A stretch of 64,000 bases of DNA from Denitrificimonas caeni DSM 24390 (GCF_000421765.1 NZ_ATXQ01000004.1:62001-126000), one strand, 5' to 3'. Positions 51,466-61,508 are shown, numbered from the stretch's first letter. Numbers and translations are program-made. Notes: generated from the letters alone by a model not told the origin.

Positions 51466-52094
51466 TGATGCAGTACAGCTATTTACTTGAGCAGTTACTC
51501 GGCGGCGCTTTTGTCTGTGAAGTCAGCGACAGTGAAGCTTTTCGTCAATTGCAAAATGAGCAAACTCGCGAAGCCTTTGATCAATATTTGCGCCCACTCA
51601 ATCGTCGTTTAGCCAGCAACCCTGAAGGCACGGTATGGTTTTTAGCCTGGCGTGAATTGACTCAGCCACTGCGCGAGCAACTGTCACAGCAATTTAAAGA
51701 CACCCTCGACAGCTTAATTCCAATGCTGAAGTTGTTGCAGTTAGCGCAAGAAACTTTAGGCCATGAAAATGTCCTGACGGCCAACGATATTCTCAATCGC
51801 CATGAAATGGCCGCGCGCATTGAAAACAACCCAAGCCTGCGCGAACAATTGCATGGGCTGGCGCAAACGCGTTTTTTCCAGTCGCAGAGTGAAGATGTAG
51901 CAGGGCAACTCAAGCAAGTGTTTGAGCGTCTGCGCAGTCATGGTTATCTGCATCAACCACATAAAGATCGCCATCATTATCTGGTAACGGGAAAAATTGA
52001 TTATTTGATTGATCTAACCCGCTTTATTCGAGAAGAAGAAAATATTCAGATTGAAGAGGAGCAGGTACCCAATCAAGAGGACCTGCTCGCATGA
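51462..52094 (+). CDS. jetB: Wadjet/MksE-type small accessory subunit (JetB-like)
   Basis: 210 aa. No catalytic motif. Predicted winged-helix (KITE-like) character, with a C-terminal FERLRSHGYLHQPHKDRHHYLVTGKIDYLIDLTRFI resembling the winged-helix ends of MksE proteins, then an acidic tail. Assignment is based on size, order and fold impression between the SMC and kleisin-like genes. In MksBEF complexes this subunit binds the kleisin and DNA. Overlaps both neighbours by 4 bp. Confidence 0.78.
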   Translation: MMMQYSYLLEQLLGGAFVCEVSDSEAFRQLQNEQTREAFDQYLRPLNRRLASNPEGTVWFLAWRELTQPLREQLSQQFKDTLDSLIPMLKLLQLAQETLGHENVLTANDILNRHEMAARIENNPSLREQLHGLAQTRFFQSQSEDVAGQLKQVFERLRSHGYLHQPHKDRHHYLVTGKIDYLIDLTRFIREEENIQIEEEQVPNQEDLLA

Positions 52095-53338
52095 GTACCC
52101 TTGATTACCACAGTGAAGCGGTCAAGCAGGGTATTGAGCGCTTAAAGCTGCTCGGCAAGCACAGTGACGTACTGATGCAAAACTACTATGGCGTAGAGCT
52201 GGATGAAGTGGCAGTGGGTGCGCGGGCGATTAATCAGTTGCTGGATGCGCATATTTTGTGGCGGCCTGATGAAGAGTCAGGTCTGAAACTCAGCGATCCA
52301 GTGCGCGAGATGATTGTGCATCTGATTGCCGATGAACAACGGCGTAAGGTCAATGCCGACATTGGTGATTTTTTGGTGAATATCCGCCGCTTGGTGGGTA
52401 AAATTAATGAAGCTGAACAAAAAGGCAATTACCAAGGCAGTGTTTATTTACAAACGCAACTGACCCAAGAAGTGGATGACCTCAACAGCCGTATCGCCAC
52501 CGGTATCGACAGCTTATGGAATCGTCTTAACAACGATTTTGCCTTTGTTAGTACTGTGCAAGAAAAGATTGATGAAAACGAAAAAGCGCACAACGAAGTG
52601 CTGCGTTGGCTGGATGGTTTAGAGCTAATCAACTTTGCTGAGTTGATTGCTTTTGCCGGCAGTAATGGTGGTTTGCGCCATATTTTAGTGCGCCAGTTAC
52701 AAGGGCAAGTCAGCGGTCACTTCAGTAGTTTGCGTGAAGTGCAAAGCAGGTTGAATGAGTTGATGGCGCGTTTTCGTCAGCAGCAAGCGCGTAATCTGTT
52801 GGTGCGTGGCATGCTGCAGTTCTTTCAGCAAAAACCAAATTTCCAGCCGTCAGACTATATCCAACGTAGCCATGTGGTTGACCTGCTCAATCAGGCCGCG
52901 CCGTTGCAGCCGAGCGTCTCGATTGCGTTAGATCGCCAGCGCGATCTGCAAGATATGCAGCAGATGCTGGCGCAATTACCTGCTCGACAGCCGCAGGATG
53001 CTCGTGCGTTGGCAGTGGCTCAGCCAGTCAGTCGTCAAGATGATGAGATGGTGTTGGCCAAACGTCGCGCCTTGCATGAAGATGTGGTGTCGTTTTATTT
53101 GCATGTGCTGGATCAGCAGCAGGCGCAAAGCGCGCTGGAATACCTAGTCGACAGCCAGCTCTGCTGGGATCCAGAGATGTGGCTGTATCAAGTGATTGCT
53201 GAGTTCCAAGGTCTATCCAGCACGGAGAGACAAGCTTTTTATCTACAATACAACCAGCAAAAAGCCAGCCCCTTTAATGATTTGCAGATTATTGCCGATG
53301 TGCAGCTGCAGGTTTTAAGTCAAGGAGTGCGCGCATGA
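52091..53338 (+). CDS. jetA: Wadjet/MksF-type kleisin-like subunit (JetA-like)
   Basis: 415 aa. N-terminal winged-helix-like region (about 1-80, LDYHSEAVKQGIERLKLLG...LSDPVREMIVHLIADEQRR), helical bundle in the middle, and a C-terminal small domain (about 320-415). This is the MukF/MksF layout that bridges the two SMC heads. It is recognised from order and architecture; no motif is diagnostic by eye. The gene lies third, behind the SMC and KITE genes, whereas in MksFEB-type and classical jetABCD operons the kleisin comes first. Confidence 0.78.
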   Translation: MSTLDYHSEAVKQGIERLKLLGKHSDVLMQNYYGVELDEVAVGARAINQLLDAHILWRPDEESGLKLSDPVREMIVHLIADEQRRKVNADIGDFLVNIRRLVGKINEAEQKGNYQGSVYLQTQLTQEVDDLNSRIATGIDSLWNRLNNDFAFVSTVQEKIDENEKAHNEVLRWLDGLELINFAELIAFAGSNGGLRHILVRQLQGQVSGHFSSLREVQSRLNELMARFRQQQARNLLVRGMLQFFQQKPNFQPSDYIQRSHVVDLLNQAAPLQPSVSIALDRQRDLQDMQQMLAQLPARQPQDARALAVAQPVSRQDDEMVLAKRRALHEDVVSFYLHVLDQQQAQSALEYLVDSQLCWDPEMWLYQVIAEFQGLSSTERQAFYLQYNQQKASPFNDLQIIADVQLQVLSQGVRA

Positions 53339-54252
53339 GTGTCGATTTAGCACCGAGTGTGCGCAGAGTTTTACAGCGCGTAAAAGCACAGTTGCAAAAG
53401 GATCAGCGTGTTGAGCGTGAGGCTAAGCTCGTGGGCATGCAGCAGTTGCGCGCTTGGTGCGATCAGCATGATCTGGCTACAGCAACTTGGTTTACAGCTA
53501 AAACAGTCAGCTTTGATGTAACTATTATGCAAACCATTGAGCAAACCTTGCGCGAGCTTGGCTTAGCGGGTTTAGCGGTGGACATTAGCCAGCAAGACCG
53601 TTTTGCGCAAAGCGACAGTGGTGTTGCCGAATACAAAACCACAGGTTTAGCGCCAACCGAAAAGCGCGTGTTAATGGCGCAAGCCAATTGCGGTGCGTAT
53701 TTCCCCGAGTGGGTGACAGAGGCACCGAGCCAATGGGTGATGGATGTTGATTGGCAAACGCTACAGTTAAAGCAGTTTTCAGATGTGCTGATTGTGGAAA
53801 ACCGCGATGCATTCTATGCGTATTTTGCATTGCATCCGCAGCGTTATATTTTGCCCGAGCAAGGATTAAATGCGCTGGTGATTTACCGTGGCGATGGCGA
53901 CGAGAGCAAAGGCTGTAAAGCCTTGCGTGAAGCGTGCTTATTGGCCGGTAAAAATCTGATTTATTTTGGTGATTATGACAGTGCCGGGCTCAATATCGCG
54001 CTCAATGGTGGTTACAGCCATATCATGCTGCCACTCGACGCGTACTTGTTTGAGGAGGCCAATGACATCGCCCAAGATGCCAAGCAAATTCATTTGACGC
54101 AGAGCGTGGATGCTTTTGCTCGGGAGTTGTCAGCAGAAAATTCGCTGAAAAAGCTGCTTGTGCACAACACACAAAAACAGAAGGGCTTAAGGCAACAAGC
54201 GTTTAAGGGACAGTTGCAAATTGTGCCATTGAGCAATACAGCATCAAGGTAA
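53335..54252 (+). CDS. jetD: Toprim nuclease subunit of the Wadjet-like system (JetD/MksG-like)
   Basis: 305 aa. Toprim motifs: Glu155 in LIVENRDAF and the DxD pair Asp213/Asp215 in YFGDYDSAG, the combination seen in DUF2220/JetD. The N-terminal half (1-145) is mixed helical and shorter than in JetD/MksG proteins of about 390-400 aa. In Wadjet systems this subunit cuts the DNA once the SMC complex stalls on a small circle. It overlaps jetA by 4 bp and ends the operon. Toprim identity is strong; the shortened N-terminus is the odd feature. Confidence 0.88.
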   Translation: MSVDLAPSVRRVLQRVKAQLQKDQRVEREAKLVGMQQLRAWCDQHDLATATWFTAKTVSFDVTIMQTIEQTLRELGLAGLAVDISQQDRFAQSDSGVAEYKTTGLAPTEKRVLMAQANCGAYFPEWVTEAPSQWVMDVDWQTLQLKQFSDVLIVENRDAFYAYFALHPQRYILPEQGLNALVIYRGDGDESKGCKALREACLLAGKNLIYFGDYDSAGLNIALNGGYSHIMLPLDAYLFEEANDIAQDAKQIHLTQSVDAFARELSAENSLKKLLVHNTQKQKGLRQQAFKGQLQIVPLSNTASR

Positions 54253-54284
54253 AAAGAGTGGTTTGTGTGGTCTTTGTCAGAGCT

Positions 54285-54334
54285 GATTGATGGCAGCGAC
54301 AAACTGTCTTTTCTAGTCGTCGCTGCCATCAATC
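54285..54334. terminator. 16-bp perfect hairpin after the Wadjet-like operon
   Basis: GATTGATGGCAGCGAC (54285-54300) and GTCGCTGCCATCAATC (54319-54334), 18-nt loop, 32 bp past the jetD stop. The U-tract is poor (TGTTTG). Could be a terminator or a border palindrome. Confidence 0.55.
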
Positions 54335-54402
54335 TGTTTGTTAGAAGAGGATTGTGTGAGTGTTTTGATAGCGTTGTATTGCGACAGCAACTTGCAAGGA
54401 TG

Positions 54403-54726
54403 TCAGCGACTGCTAGATATCTTGCTTAAATAGCCGCCCTCAAAGCGCAGGAAATAATACATACCGCCTTTAGGGCCATAGACCCATTCCTCGATACCTA
54501 CTTCATGGGTGTGGCCATACTCATTGGTCAGTTGCTTATAGCCGAGGTGCGCTTGCTCCATCGGTGCGCCACACTTACTTTGTACTTCATGGGTGCTGGC
54601 TTGCAGACTGACCAATTTGCTATTACAGCGAAAGGTAGAGCTGGCCTGTGCAGGCACAGCAAAACCTAGCAGCAAGAGGGCAAGCGTCGCATTAGCAAAC
54701 ACAATCTTAAGACTGTTATTGATCAC
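54403..54726 (-). CDS. DUF2845 protein, second tandem copy
   Basis: 107 aa with a signal peptide (cleavage near AQASSTF). The mature part, STFRCNSKLVSLQASTHEVQSKCG...GIEEWVYGPKGGMYYFLRFEGG, is a DUF2845 domain with two conserved cysteines that could form a disulfide. It overlaps its paralogue upstream by 11 bp, a recent tandem duplication or long-kept pair. Periplasmic; function unknown. Confidence 0.85.
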   Translation of the reverse strand: MINNSLKIVFANATLALLLLGFAVPAQASSTFRCNSKLVSLQASTHEVQSKCGAPMEQAHLGYKQLTNEYGHTHEVGIEEWVYGPKGGMYYFLRFEGGYLSKISSSR

Positions 54727-55018
54727 GTTGACTCTCGATGCTGGTTAAGCGGTTTCCTTCAAAACGTAAGTAGTGGTACATGCCGTTGTTAGGCCCGTAT
54801 ACCCATTCTTGAATGTGCAGTTCACGCTGATTGTATTCGCCAACAGTGTAGCCAACGGTCTCACGAGCAACCGGTTCGCCACATTTCTTTAATACTTGAA
54901 ATGAGCGATCACCTAAACTGACAAGCTGACTGCCGCAGCGAAAGGTGCTTGCCATTACGCCAGTACTCATCACCGTTAACATTGCACACAATAAAGCGCT
55001 GGTTATGTATTTCATCAC
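54716..55018 (-). CDS. DUF2845 protein, first tandem copy
   Basis: 100 aa with a signal peptide (to about MASTF). Contains STFRCGSQLVSLGDRSFQVLKKCGEP and HIQEWVYGPNNGMYHYLRFEGNRL, the DUF2845 pattern with the two Cys. The start overlaps the stop of the large DUF748 gene by 4 bp (ATGA), so the three genes form one transcript. Function unknown; export to the periplasm is predicted. Confidence 0.87.
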   Translation of the reverse strand: MMKYITSALLCAMLTVMSTGVMASTFRCGSQLVSLGDRSFQVLKKCGEPVARETVGYTVGEYNQRELHIQEWVYGPNNGMYHYLRFEGNRLTSIESQRDQ

Positions 55019-57936
55019 ATACTCCCTAAGTGTAGCGTGCTGATAACACCTTGATCGGTGCTACTTTTGCTTTCACTGACATCAATTAGATAGACCCGTT
55101 CTGGATCTAATTGTGCCTGTTCAATTAAATATTCTTTAATACTGTTAGCGCGAGCTTGAGCTAAACGGCGCAGTCCGAGAGGACTTTTTGCATAGCTTTG
55201 CAAAACGGCTTCACGCATGTTCTGTTCGCGCTGATCTTTGTTGATCTCAGCCCATTCAGCTGGTGGTTGTTGTTTAAGTTGGCTGCGGTAAATTCCTTCA
55301 AGTAAGGCTGCTTGCTCTTTCTCTGGCACCTCTAAGGTGTCTTTGCTGGATTCGATTTTAGTGCCGCGTCGCTGCAAGATACTGTACCAAGCGTTTTGAT
55401 AGGCTGCGTTTAAACGCATTTCAGCAAGGATAGGCCCATCTAGCGCAGCCAAACTACCGCCCTCGACTTCGAGACGCAATTGTGGGCGCTGTTTTAAGGC
55501 TTGCGCCAAAGTGTCGAGGTTTTTTGCCGCTTGTGGGTTGATAATAAAGTCACCTGGGGCAAATGTTACCTCGCTTAACTGTTGGGCATCGCCATTGGCT
55601 AAGCCAGCAATAAAGTTAAAGGGGGCTGAGACTGCGCGGGTAATGAGATTGCGCAAGGTCTGCCAAATGATTGGAGCGACGCTAAACTCTGGGTTATTGA
55701 GATCACCTTGGATGGGTAGATCTAGAGCAATTTGACCTTTGCGATCTTTCAGTAATGCAATCGCCAAACGCACGGGCAAGTCTACGGCATCAGGGCTGTC
55801 AACGCGTTCACCCAGCTGCAGTTGCTCCAGCAGTAATGTGTTAGTGGCGTTAAGTTTGCCATCGTTAATCTGATAGTGCAGGTTTAAGTTTAAGCGGCCT
55901 TTTTGGATGCGATATCCAGCAAACTTGCCTGAGTAGGGTGTTAGCGTAGTCAGTTCAACATGTTTAAAGTCGGTGGTGATGTCGAGTTTTTTTAGCGGAT
56001 CAAAAGGTATGAGGCTGCCTTTAATGGTCACCGGAGCATAACGGTCAACATTGCCGTTAATGCTGACTTTAGCGATGCTGTTACTTTGATTGTTGATGCT
56101 GCCGATAGCGCCATTGAGCTGCTGAATGGCGGTGGCAAAATTAGGTTTTAGACTGAAGTCAGCAAAGTTTGCTGAGCCATCTTTAACTTCGATGCCACCA
56201 ATATGCAGGGCGAACTCAGGGCCGTCAGCTTTTGCTGCAGTCTCTGCTTTTTTTGGCTGGGCAATCATCAGTTCGCTGATATTAGTGGTGAGGTTTTCAT
56301 TGATAATAAAGCGTACGTAGGGCTGCAGCAGCGCGATTTTTTCAATGGATAATCTGTTTTGCTGCAGGTTGTATTCAATCGCATTGATATCAACCGTTTG
56401 CCATTTTAATACATCGCGCTGGCGCAAGCTGTCGCGAACATGCAGTTGATGGATGCTTGCATCGCCTTGTACGGCTAACTGTAAGTTATCCAAGTCACTG
56501 ATCTCGAGCTGCAGTGCGCTGCTGAGTAGACCACTGCGCAATTCAGCGTGGACGTAAGGGCTGATCCAAGCTTGTGCGGGGCGTAAGTCGAGATCACTGC
56601 TGTTGACGGTCATGGTAACTTTAAGCGGCTGCAAGAGTATTTGTGCGCTACTGCTGAGCTTACCTTGTTCACCGACTTGCGTATCCAGTTCTGCTGTAAA
56701 AGGGTTGCTGGCTTGGCTGTCAAAATCTTTGATTTGCAGGTTAAAATCAGAAAGTTCAAGAGCCACGGGTTCGCTATGGCTGTTATCGACTAAGTGAAAC
56801 TGGTGTTTTCGCAGGTCTGCTTGCTTAACAATAATCTGCCATTTTGACTCTTTTTCAGCGGGTGTTGCAGGGTCAGCGTTTTCTTTGCTGTCATGCGCTG
56901 ATGTACTGTCAGCATTGGTTATATTTTTATCTTTGGCGGCACTTGGTAATAATTTCTCCCAGTTGCTAACACCGTTTTTATCAATCTCAGTCCAAGCGCT
57001 GAGCTTGGCGCTACTGATCTTGCCAATCTGTAGTTTTTGTCCAGTTAGGTCAAACTGAGTATCGCTGATGCTTAGTTTTTCGAGGCGCAGTAGATGCTGT
57101 TTCTGCTGCTCTAGTGCTAAGGCCGTAAGCTGTACGCTGAGCTGTTTAGCTTTAAATTGTAAACTTGGCGTGAGCTGCAGTTCATAGCGGGTATCAAGGC
57201 TGACACGGCCGCCTTTGAGTTGAGCAGTGAAATGCTCTTGTACATACGGCCACCAACTCTTTAGCTGGGCGTTTTGCAGTTGCAGGTGGCCTTGTGAGAC
57301 CAGTGGGTTAATGCTGATATCCCCTTGCCATTGCAATTGCGTGCCGTCGTTGGCTTGCGCGTTAAGCTGCAAGTTACTGTTGCGGTCAGGGCGAGTATCG
57401 AAATTGTTTAAGGTGATATTGAGATCAGCAAACGACACATCGATTGGGTCTTGTTGACGCTGATCGTTAAAGCGTAAGCTGCCTTGTTGCAGTTGTAGCC
57501 GATCAATTAATACTGCAAGGGGCGTTGTCTCAACTTCGTCAGTTTCAGCTGTTGCTTCAGGCAGAGTAAATAGCTGTAAGAGATTAAGCTCGCCTTGTTG
57601 ATTGAAAATAACTTGGCTATTGGGCTGTATCAGCTGCACGTCTTGCAAATGTAGGGTTTTGCTCCACAGGCTGTCATAAGCCAGTTTGCCATACAGTTGC
57701 TGTAAGCTGACTTGTTCATCATCTGCAGTGCCAATACGGAAACCCCAAGCCGAGAGCTCAAGGGTAAACGGATTGAATTCTAAACGTTGCAATTGCGCAG
57801 GACTGTTGGCGTAAATGCCAAGCTGTTGATTAATCACTTTTAGCGCGATGCTGGGCACCAGTAGAAAACCTAGCCAACTATAAATAGCTAAGGCACTGAT
57901 CAAAGTAATAGCTAGGCGCTTTAATCCTTTTTGCAT
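55015..57936 (-). CDS. DUF748 / AsmA-like large envelope protein
   Basis: 973 aa. One N-terminal membrane helix (about 9-30) followed by a long beta-rich periplasmic region of AsmA/TamB-like character with the recurring 'LxLxxxxLxL' strand pattern and conserved SAWGFRIG and FAPGDFIINPQAAKNLDTLAQALKQRP, the latter resembling an OmpA-like peptidoglycan-associated fold near 770-800. DUF748 proteins belong to a broader group implicated in phospholipid transport to the outer membrane; for this member it is an inference. A low-complexity Asp/Glu/Ser/Lys-rich linker lies near residues 335-360. Heads an operon with two DUF2845 genes. Confidence 0.85.
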   Translation of the reverse strand: MQKGLKRLAITLISALAIYSWLGFLLVPSIALKVINQQLGIYANSPAQLQRLEFNPFTLELSAWGFRIGTADDEQVSLQQLYGKLAYDSLWSKTLHLQDVQLIQPNSQVIFNQQGELNLLQLFTLPEATAETDEVETTPLAVLIDRLQLQQGSLRFNDQRQQDPIDVSFADLNITLNNFDTRPDRNSNLQLNAQANDGTQLQWQGDISINPLVSQGHLQLQNAQLKSWWPYVQEHFTAQLKGGRVSLDTRYELQLTPSLQFKAKQLSVQLTALALEQQKQHLLRLEKLSISDTQFDLTGQKLQIGKISSAKLSAWTEIDKNGVSNWEKLLPSAAKDKNITNADSTSAHDSKENADPATPAEKESKWQIIVKQADLRKHQFHLVDNSHSEPVALELSDFNLQIKDFDSQASNPFTAELDTQVGEQGKLSSSAQILLQPLKVTMTVNSSDLDLRPAQAWISPYVHAELRSGLLSSALQLEISDLDNLQLAVQGDASIHQLHVRDSLRQRDVLKWQTVDINAIEYNLQQNRLSIEKIALLQPYVRFIINENLTTNISELMIAQPKKAETAAKADGPEFALHIGGIEVKDGSANFADFSLKPNFATAIQQLNGAIGSINNQSNSIAKVSINGNVDRYAPVTIKGSLIPFDPLKKLDITTDFKHVELTTLTPYSGKFAGYRIQKGRLNLNLHYQINDGKLNATNTLLLEQLQLGERVDSPDAVDLPVRLAIALLKDRKGQIALDLPIQGDLNNPEFSVAPIIWQTLRNLITRAVSAPFNFIAGLANGDAQQLSEVTFAPGDFIINPQAAKNLDTLAQALKQRPQLRLEVEGGSLAALDGPILAEMRLNAAYQNAWYSILQRRGTKIESSKDTLEVPEKEQAALLEGIYRSQLKQQPPAEWAEINKDQREQNMREAVLQSYAKSPLGLRRLAQARANSIKEYLIEQAQLDPERVYLIDVSESKSSTDQGVISTLHLGSM

Positions 57937-58110
57937 CGCTGCGGCTCCTCAGGTCTGCGGTATCTACAGTGTATGCAAAATACCTGCAAAGCAGTAGATC
58001 GTTGTTAGGGTACAACAACATATCAACAGCGCAGAAGGGTAACTCGCGCTGCAATATAGGCCTCGACTTGCGGATAACAGCAGGTCGAGGCTGATACAGC
58101 TTAACGCAGT

Positions 58111-59289
58111 TTAGCGCTCAATCGCCAATGCTACGCCTTGACCACCGCCAATACATAAAGTGGCCAAGCCTTTCTTCGCGTCACGGCGAATCATCTCGTG
58201 TACGAGCGAGACTAAAATGCGACAGCCCGATGCCCCGATTGGGTGACCGATGGCAATTGCACCGCCATTGACGTTGATTTTACTAGCGTCCCAACCGAGC
58301 TCTTGGTTAACGCTTAAAGATTGCGCTGCAAAGGCTTCGTTGGCTTCAATTAAATCGAGGTCAGCGATTGACCAGCCAGCTTTGCTTAAACATTTTTGTG
58401 TTGCTGCAACAGGGCCAATGCCCATGATGGTTGGATCAACACCCGCGTTGGCATAAGCAACAATGCGCGCCAGTACTGGCAAACCAAGAGCTTTGGCTTT
58501 TTCTGCGCTCATCAGCATCACGGCTGCTGCACCGTCGTTCAAACTTGAGGCGTTGCCTGCGGTAACCGTGCCATCTTTTTTAAAGGCAGGGCGCAGTTTG
58601 GCTAGTGATTCAGCGGTAGTGCCGGCGCGAGGTTGCTCGTCAGTATCGAAAATCAGCGGATCACCTTTACGCTGTGGAATGCTGACTGGAGTGATTTCAG
58701 CAACAAAGCGACCAGCAGCAATCGCCTCAGTGGCTTTTTGCTGTGATGCGGCGGCAAACGCATCTTGCTGTTCGCGGCTTAGCTGGTATTTCTCTGCCAG
58801 GTTTTCTGCCGTGATGCCCATGTGAATGTTATTGAAAGCATCCCAGAGACCATCTTCAATCATGCTGTCGACCACTTTGCTGTGACCCATGCGTAGACCG
58901 GTGCGAGCGCCCGGCATGACGTAAGGTGACAGGCTCATGTTTTCTTGGCCGCCAGCTATAATCACCTCTGCATCGCCGCAGCGAATCGCTTGCGCGCCTA
59001 AGTGCAGTGCTTTTAAGCCTGAACCGCAGACTTTATTCAGGGTAAATGCGGGTGTGGCGAACGGTAGGCCTGCGTGTACAGCTGTTTGTCGTGCCGGATT
59101 TTGACCGCTGCCAGCAGTCAGAACTTGACCGAGAATGACTTCATCGACTTGCTCAGGGCTCACGCCGGTTTGCTCTAATAGACGACGCAGCACAATTGCG
59201 CCCAACTGTGGCGCTGGAATACTGGCTAAACTGCCTTGAAAACTACCGACTGCAGTGCGTGTGGCGGCAACAATAACGACTTCATGCAT
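58111..59289 (-). CDS. Acetyl-CoA C-acetyltransferase (thiolase)
   Basis: 392 aa, thiolase fold with all three catalytic motifs: Cys88 in [11 protein letters not shown], His in [10 protein letters not shown] and Cys in CIGGGQGVA. The length and sequence fit AtoB/PhaA-type biosynthetic thiolases that join two acetyl-CoA. No other beta-oxidation or PHA gene is adjacent, so its pathway is open. It follows pgi on the same strand, 107 bp away. Confidence 0.94.
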   Translation of the reverse strand: MHEVVIVAATRTAVGSFQGSLASIPAPQLGAIVLRRLLEQTGVSPEQVDEVILGQVLTAGSGQNPARQTAVHAGLPFATPAFTLNKVCGSGLKALHLGAQAIRCGDAEVIIAGGQENMSLSPYVMPGARTGLRMGHSKVVDSMIEDGLWDAFNNIHMGITAENLAEKYQLSREQQDAFAAASQQKATEAIAAGRFVAEITPVSIPQRKGDPLIFDTDEQPRAGTTAESLAKLRPAFKKDGTVTAGNASSLNDGAAAVMLMSAEKAKALGLPVLARIVAYANAGVDPTIMGIGPVAATQKCLSKAGWSIADLDLIEANEAFAAQSLSVNQELGWDASKINVNGGAIAIGHPIGASGCRILVSLVHEMIRRDAKKGLATLCIGGGQGVALAIER

Positions 59290-59396
59290 GAGGATATCCT
59301 TTGGCTAAGGGTTAACGAAACGCTGATTAAGCCATTTTGTTCTATGTAACAGCGTTAGAAAAAGAGTCTTAATCGTCTTCGCGGGCTAGTTATGTT

Positions 59397-61061
59397 TTAG
59401 CCGCGATGACGGTTTCTAAAGAAGTTGATCAAACCTTGGGTTGAGGCATCGGTGTGGCTGAGCGGAGCTTGACCTGTGAGGCGCTGATAAACATCCTCAC
59501 CCAACGCTTTACCGAGCTCAACACCCCATTGATCAAAGGCATTGGTACCCCAAATAACACTTTGCACAAAGACTTTATGCTCGTACAAGGCAATCAATGC
59601 ACCCAAACGACGAGGGCAGATGCGCTCCAGCACTAAGGTGTTACTTGGACGGTTGCCGGGGATTTCTTTGTGCGGGGCTAGTCGCTCGACTTCGCTTTCA
59701 GCAAGGCCTTTATCACGTAACTCTTGTGCTGCTTGCTCGCGGCTTTTGCCTTGCATCAAAGCTTGGCTTTGCGATAAACAGTTGGCGTACAGCCACTGAT
59801 GATGATCAGCGATTTGATTATGGCTGACCACAGGCACAATAAAGTCAGCCGGCACCAGCAAGGTACCTTGGTGTAATAGCTGGTGATAGGCATGTTGACC
59901 GTTGCAACCGACACCGCCCCAAATCACTGAGCCGCTGGCATAGGTCAGTGCAGAGCCGTCTTGGCGCACATGTTTGCCATTGGATTCCATGTCCAGCTGT
60001 TGCAAATGCTGAGTGAAGTTTCGTAGGTAATGATCATAAGGCAGAATGGCGTGGCTTTGTGCTTGCCAGAAATCGCTGTACCAAATACCCAGCATGGCCA
60101 TGATGACTGGCATGTTTTCGGCAAAAGGGGCTTCTTGGAAGTGCTGGTCCATACTCCAAGCGCCGGCCAGTAGCTCTTTAAAGTTCGACATGCCAATTGA
60201 TAACGCAATGGGTAAACCAATGGCTGACCACAGAGAATAGCGTCCGCCAACCCAATCCCAGATCGGCAGAATATTTTCAGGAGCAATACCAAAAGCTACT
60301 GCGGCATTCACATTGCTTGAAACAGCAATAAAATGACGATCAACGCAGGCTTCAGTGCCGCCTTGAGCAAGATACCAACCGCGTGCGGCTTGTGCATTTT
60401 TTAAGGTTTCGAGGGTGTTAAAAGACTTACTGGAAACAATAAATAAGGTGGTCTGTGCATTAAGGCTGTTACTAAGTTCGTGAAACTCACTGCCATCGAT
60501 ATTGGCTAAGAAATGGCAGCGAACACCTTGTTGGGCAAAGGGTAGCAAAGCTTCAGATACCAGTTGCGGGCCCAAGAAAGAGCCGCCGATACCAATATTG
60601 ACGATGTCAGTGATAGGTTTTTCGCTGTAACCGCGCCACAAACCATTATGGATGCGATTGACCAGTTCGGTCATCTTATTGAGAACATCATGAATCAGCG
60701 GAATCAGGTCTTCACCGTCAACCTGCAAGCTGTCGCCAACAGGGCGACGTAACGCCGTATGCAGTGCAGGGCGTTGTTCTGAACCATTAACCGGTTCGCC
60801 ATTAAACAAGGCGAGAATCGCTTGCTGTAACTGGCTTTGCTCAGCTAATTGCACCAGCAGTTCGAGTGTTTTCTCATCCAATAAGTTTTTGGAAAAATCC
60901 AGCAGCAAACCATCATGGTTTAAAGAAAAGCGCTGGAAACGCTGCGGGTCTGCGTTAAAGGCATCCTGCATACGGAAATCGCGCATGGCTTCGCGTTGTT
61001 CTAGCAAGAGTTGCCATGCCGGCAGTTGAGCGGCATCAAGGGGCTGCTGGTAATGAGTCAT
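59397..61061 (-). CDS. pgi: Glucose-6-phosphate isomerase
   Basis: 554 aa from the ATG at 61059-61061, close to the 549 of E. coli. Signature motifs [43 protein letters not shown] and [11 protein letters not shown], plus the C-terminal [19 protein letters not shown]. Interconverts glucose-6-P and fructose-6-P. It sits downstream of panD with a gap of 66 bp, as part of the panB-panC-panD-pgi order of pseudomonads. Confidence 0.96.
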   Translation of the reverse strand: MTHYQQPLDAAQLPAWQLLLEQREAMRDFRMQDAFNADPQRFQRFSLNHDGLLLDFSKNLLDEKTLELLVQLAEQSQLQQAILALFNGEPVNGSEQRPALHTALRRPVGDSLQVDGEDLIPLIHDVLNKMTELVNRIHNGLWRGYSEKPITDIVNIGIGGSFLGPQLVSEALLPFAQQGVRCHFLANIDGSEFHELSNSLNAQTTLFIVSSKSFNTLETLKNAQAARGWYLAQGGTEACVDRHFIAVSSNVNAAVAFGIAPENILPIWDWVGGRYSLWSAIGLPIALSIGMSNFKELLAGAWSMDQHFQEAPFAENMPVIMAMLGIWYSDFWQAQSHAILPYDHYLRNFTQHLQQLDMESNGKHVRQDGSALTYASGSVIWGGVGCNGQHAYHQLLHQGTLLVPADFIVPVVSHNQIADHHQWLYANCLSQSQALMQGKSREQAAQELRDKGLAESEVERLAPHKEIPGNRPSNTLVLERICPRRLGALIALYEHKVFVQSVIWGTNAFDQWGVELGKALGEDVYQRLTGQAPLSHTDASTQGLINFFRNRHRG

Positions 61062-61127
61062 GATACCGATCTTCTTATTTAGAGTTTCAGGGCGCAATGA
61101 AGGTGCCCTGAAACATGAGTCAACTGA

Positions 61128-61508
61128 TTAAGCCAATTGCACTGGAATCGCATTGCTGCTGTGGCTCAGCGAGCCATCTTTACCCATGTAAAGTAAGCGC
61201 GGCTCGTGAGTGGCCAGTTCGCTTTCTTCATAGTTGCAATAGGCGCAAATGATCAGCAAATCACCAACCGACGCTTTATGAGCTGCTGCGCCGTTGACTG
61301 AAATCATTTTAGAGCCGGCTTCACCACGAATCGCATAAGTGGTAAAACGCTCGCCATTGTTGACGTTATAAATTTGGATTTGTTCGTATTCACGAATTCC
61401 AGACATGTCCAGCCAGTCGCCATCAATGGCGCATGAGCCTTCGTAGTCAACGACGGCGTGGGTGGTAATTGCTCGGTGCAGTTTTGCTTTGAGCATAATG
61501 GTTTGCAT
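61128..61508 (-). CDS. panD: Aspartate 1-decarboxylase
   Basis: 126 aa. Proenzyme cleaved between Gly24 and Ser25 (YEGSCAID) to give the pyruvoyl group. Also has the [20 protein letters not shown] core. Makes beta-alanine for pantothenate. Self-processing is normally assisted by PanZ only in enterics. Confidence 0.97.
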   Translation of the reverse strand: MQTIMLKAKLHRAITTHAVVDYEGSCAIDGDWLDMSGIREYEQIQIYNVNNGERFTTYAIRGEAGSKMISVNGAAAHKASVGDLLIICAYCNYEESELATHEPRLLYMGKDGSLSHSSNAIPVQLA

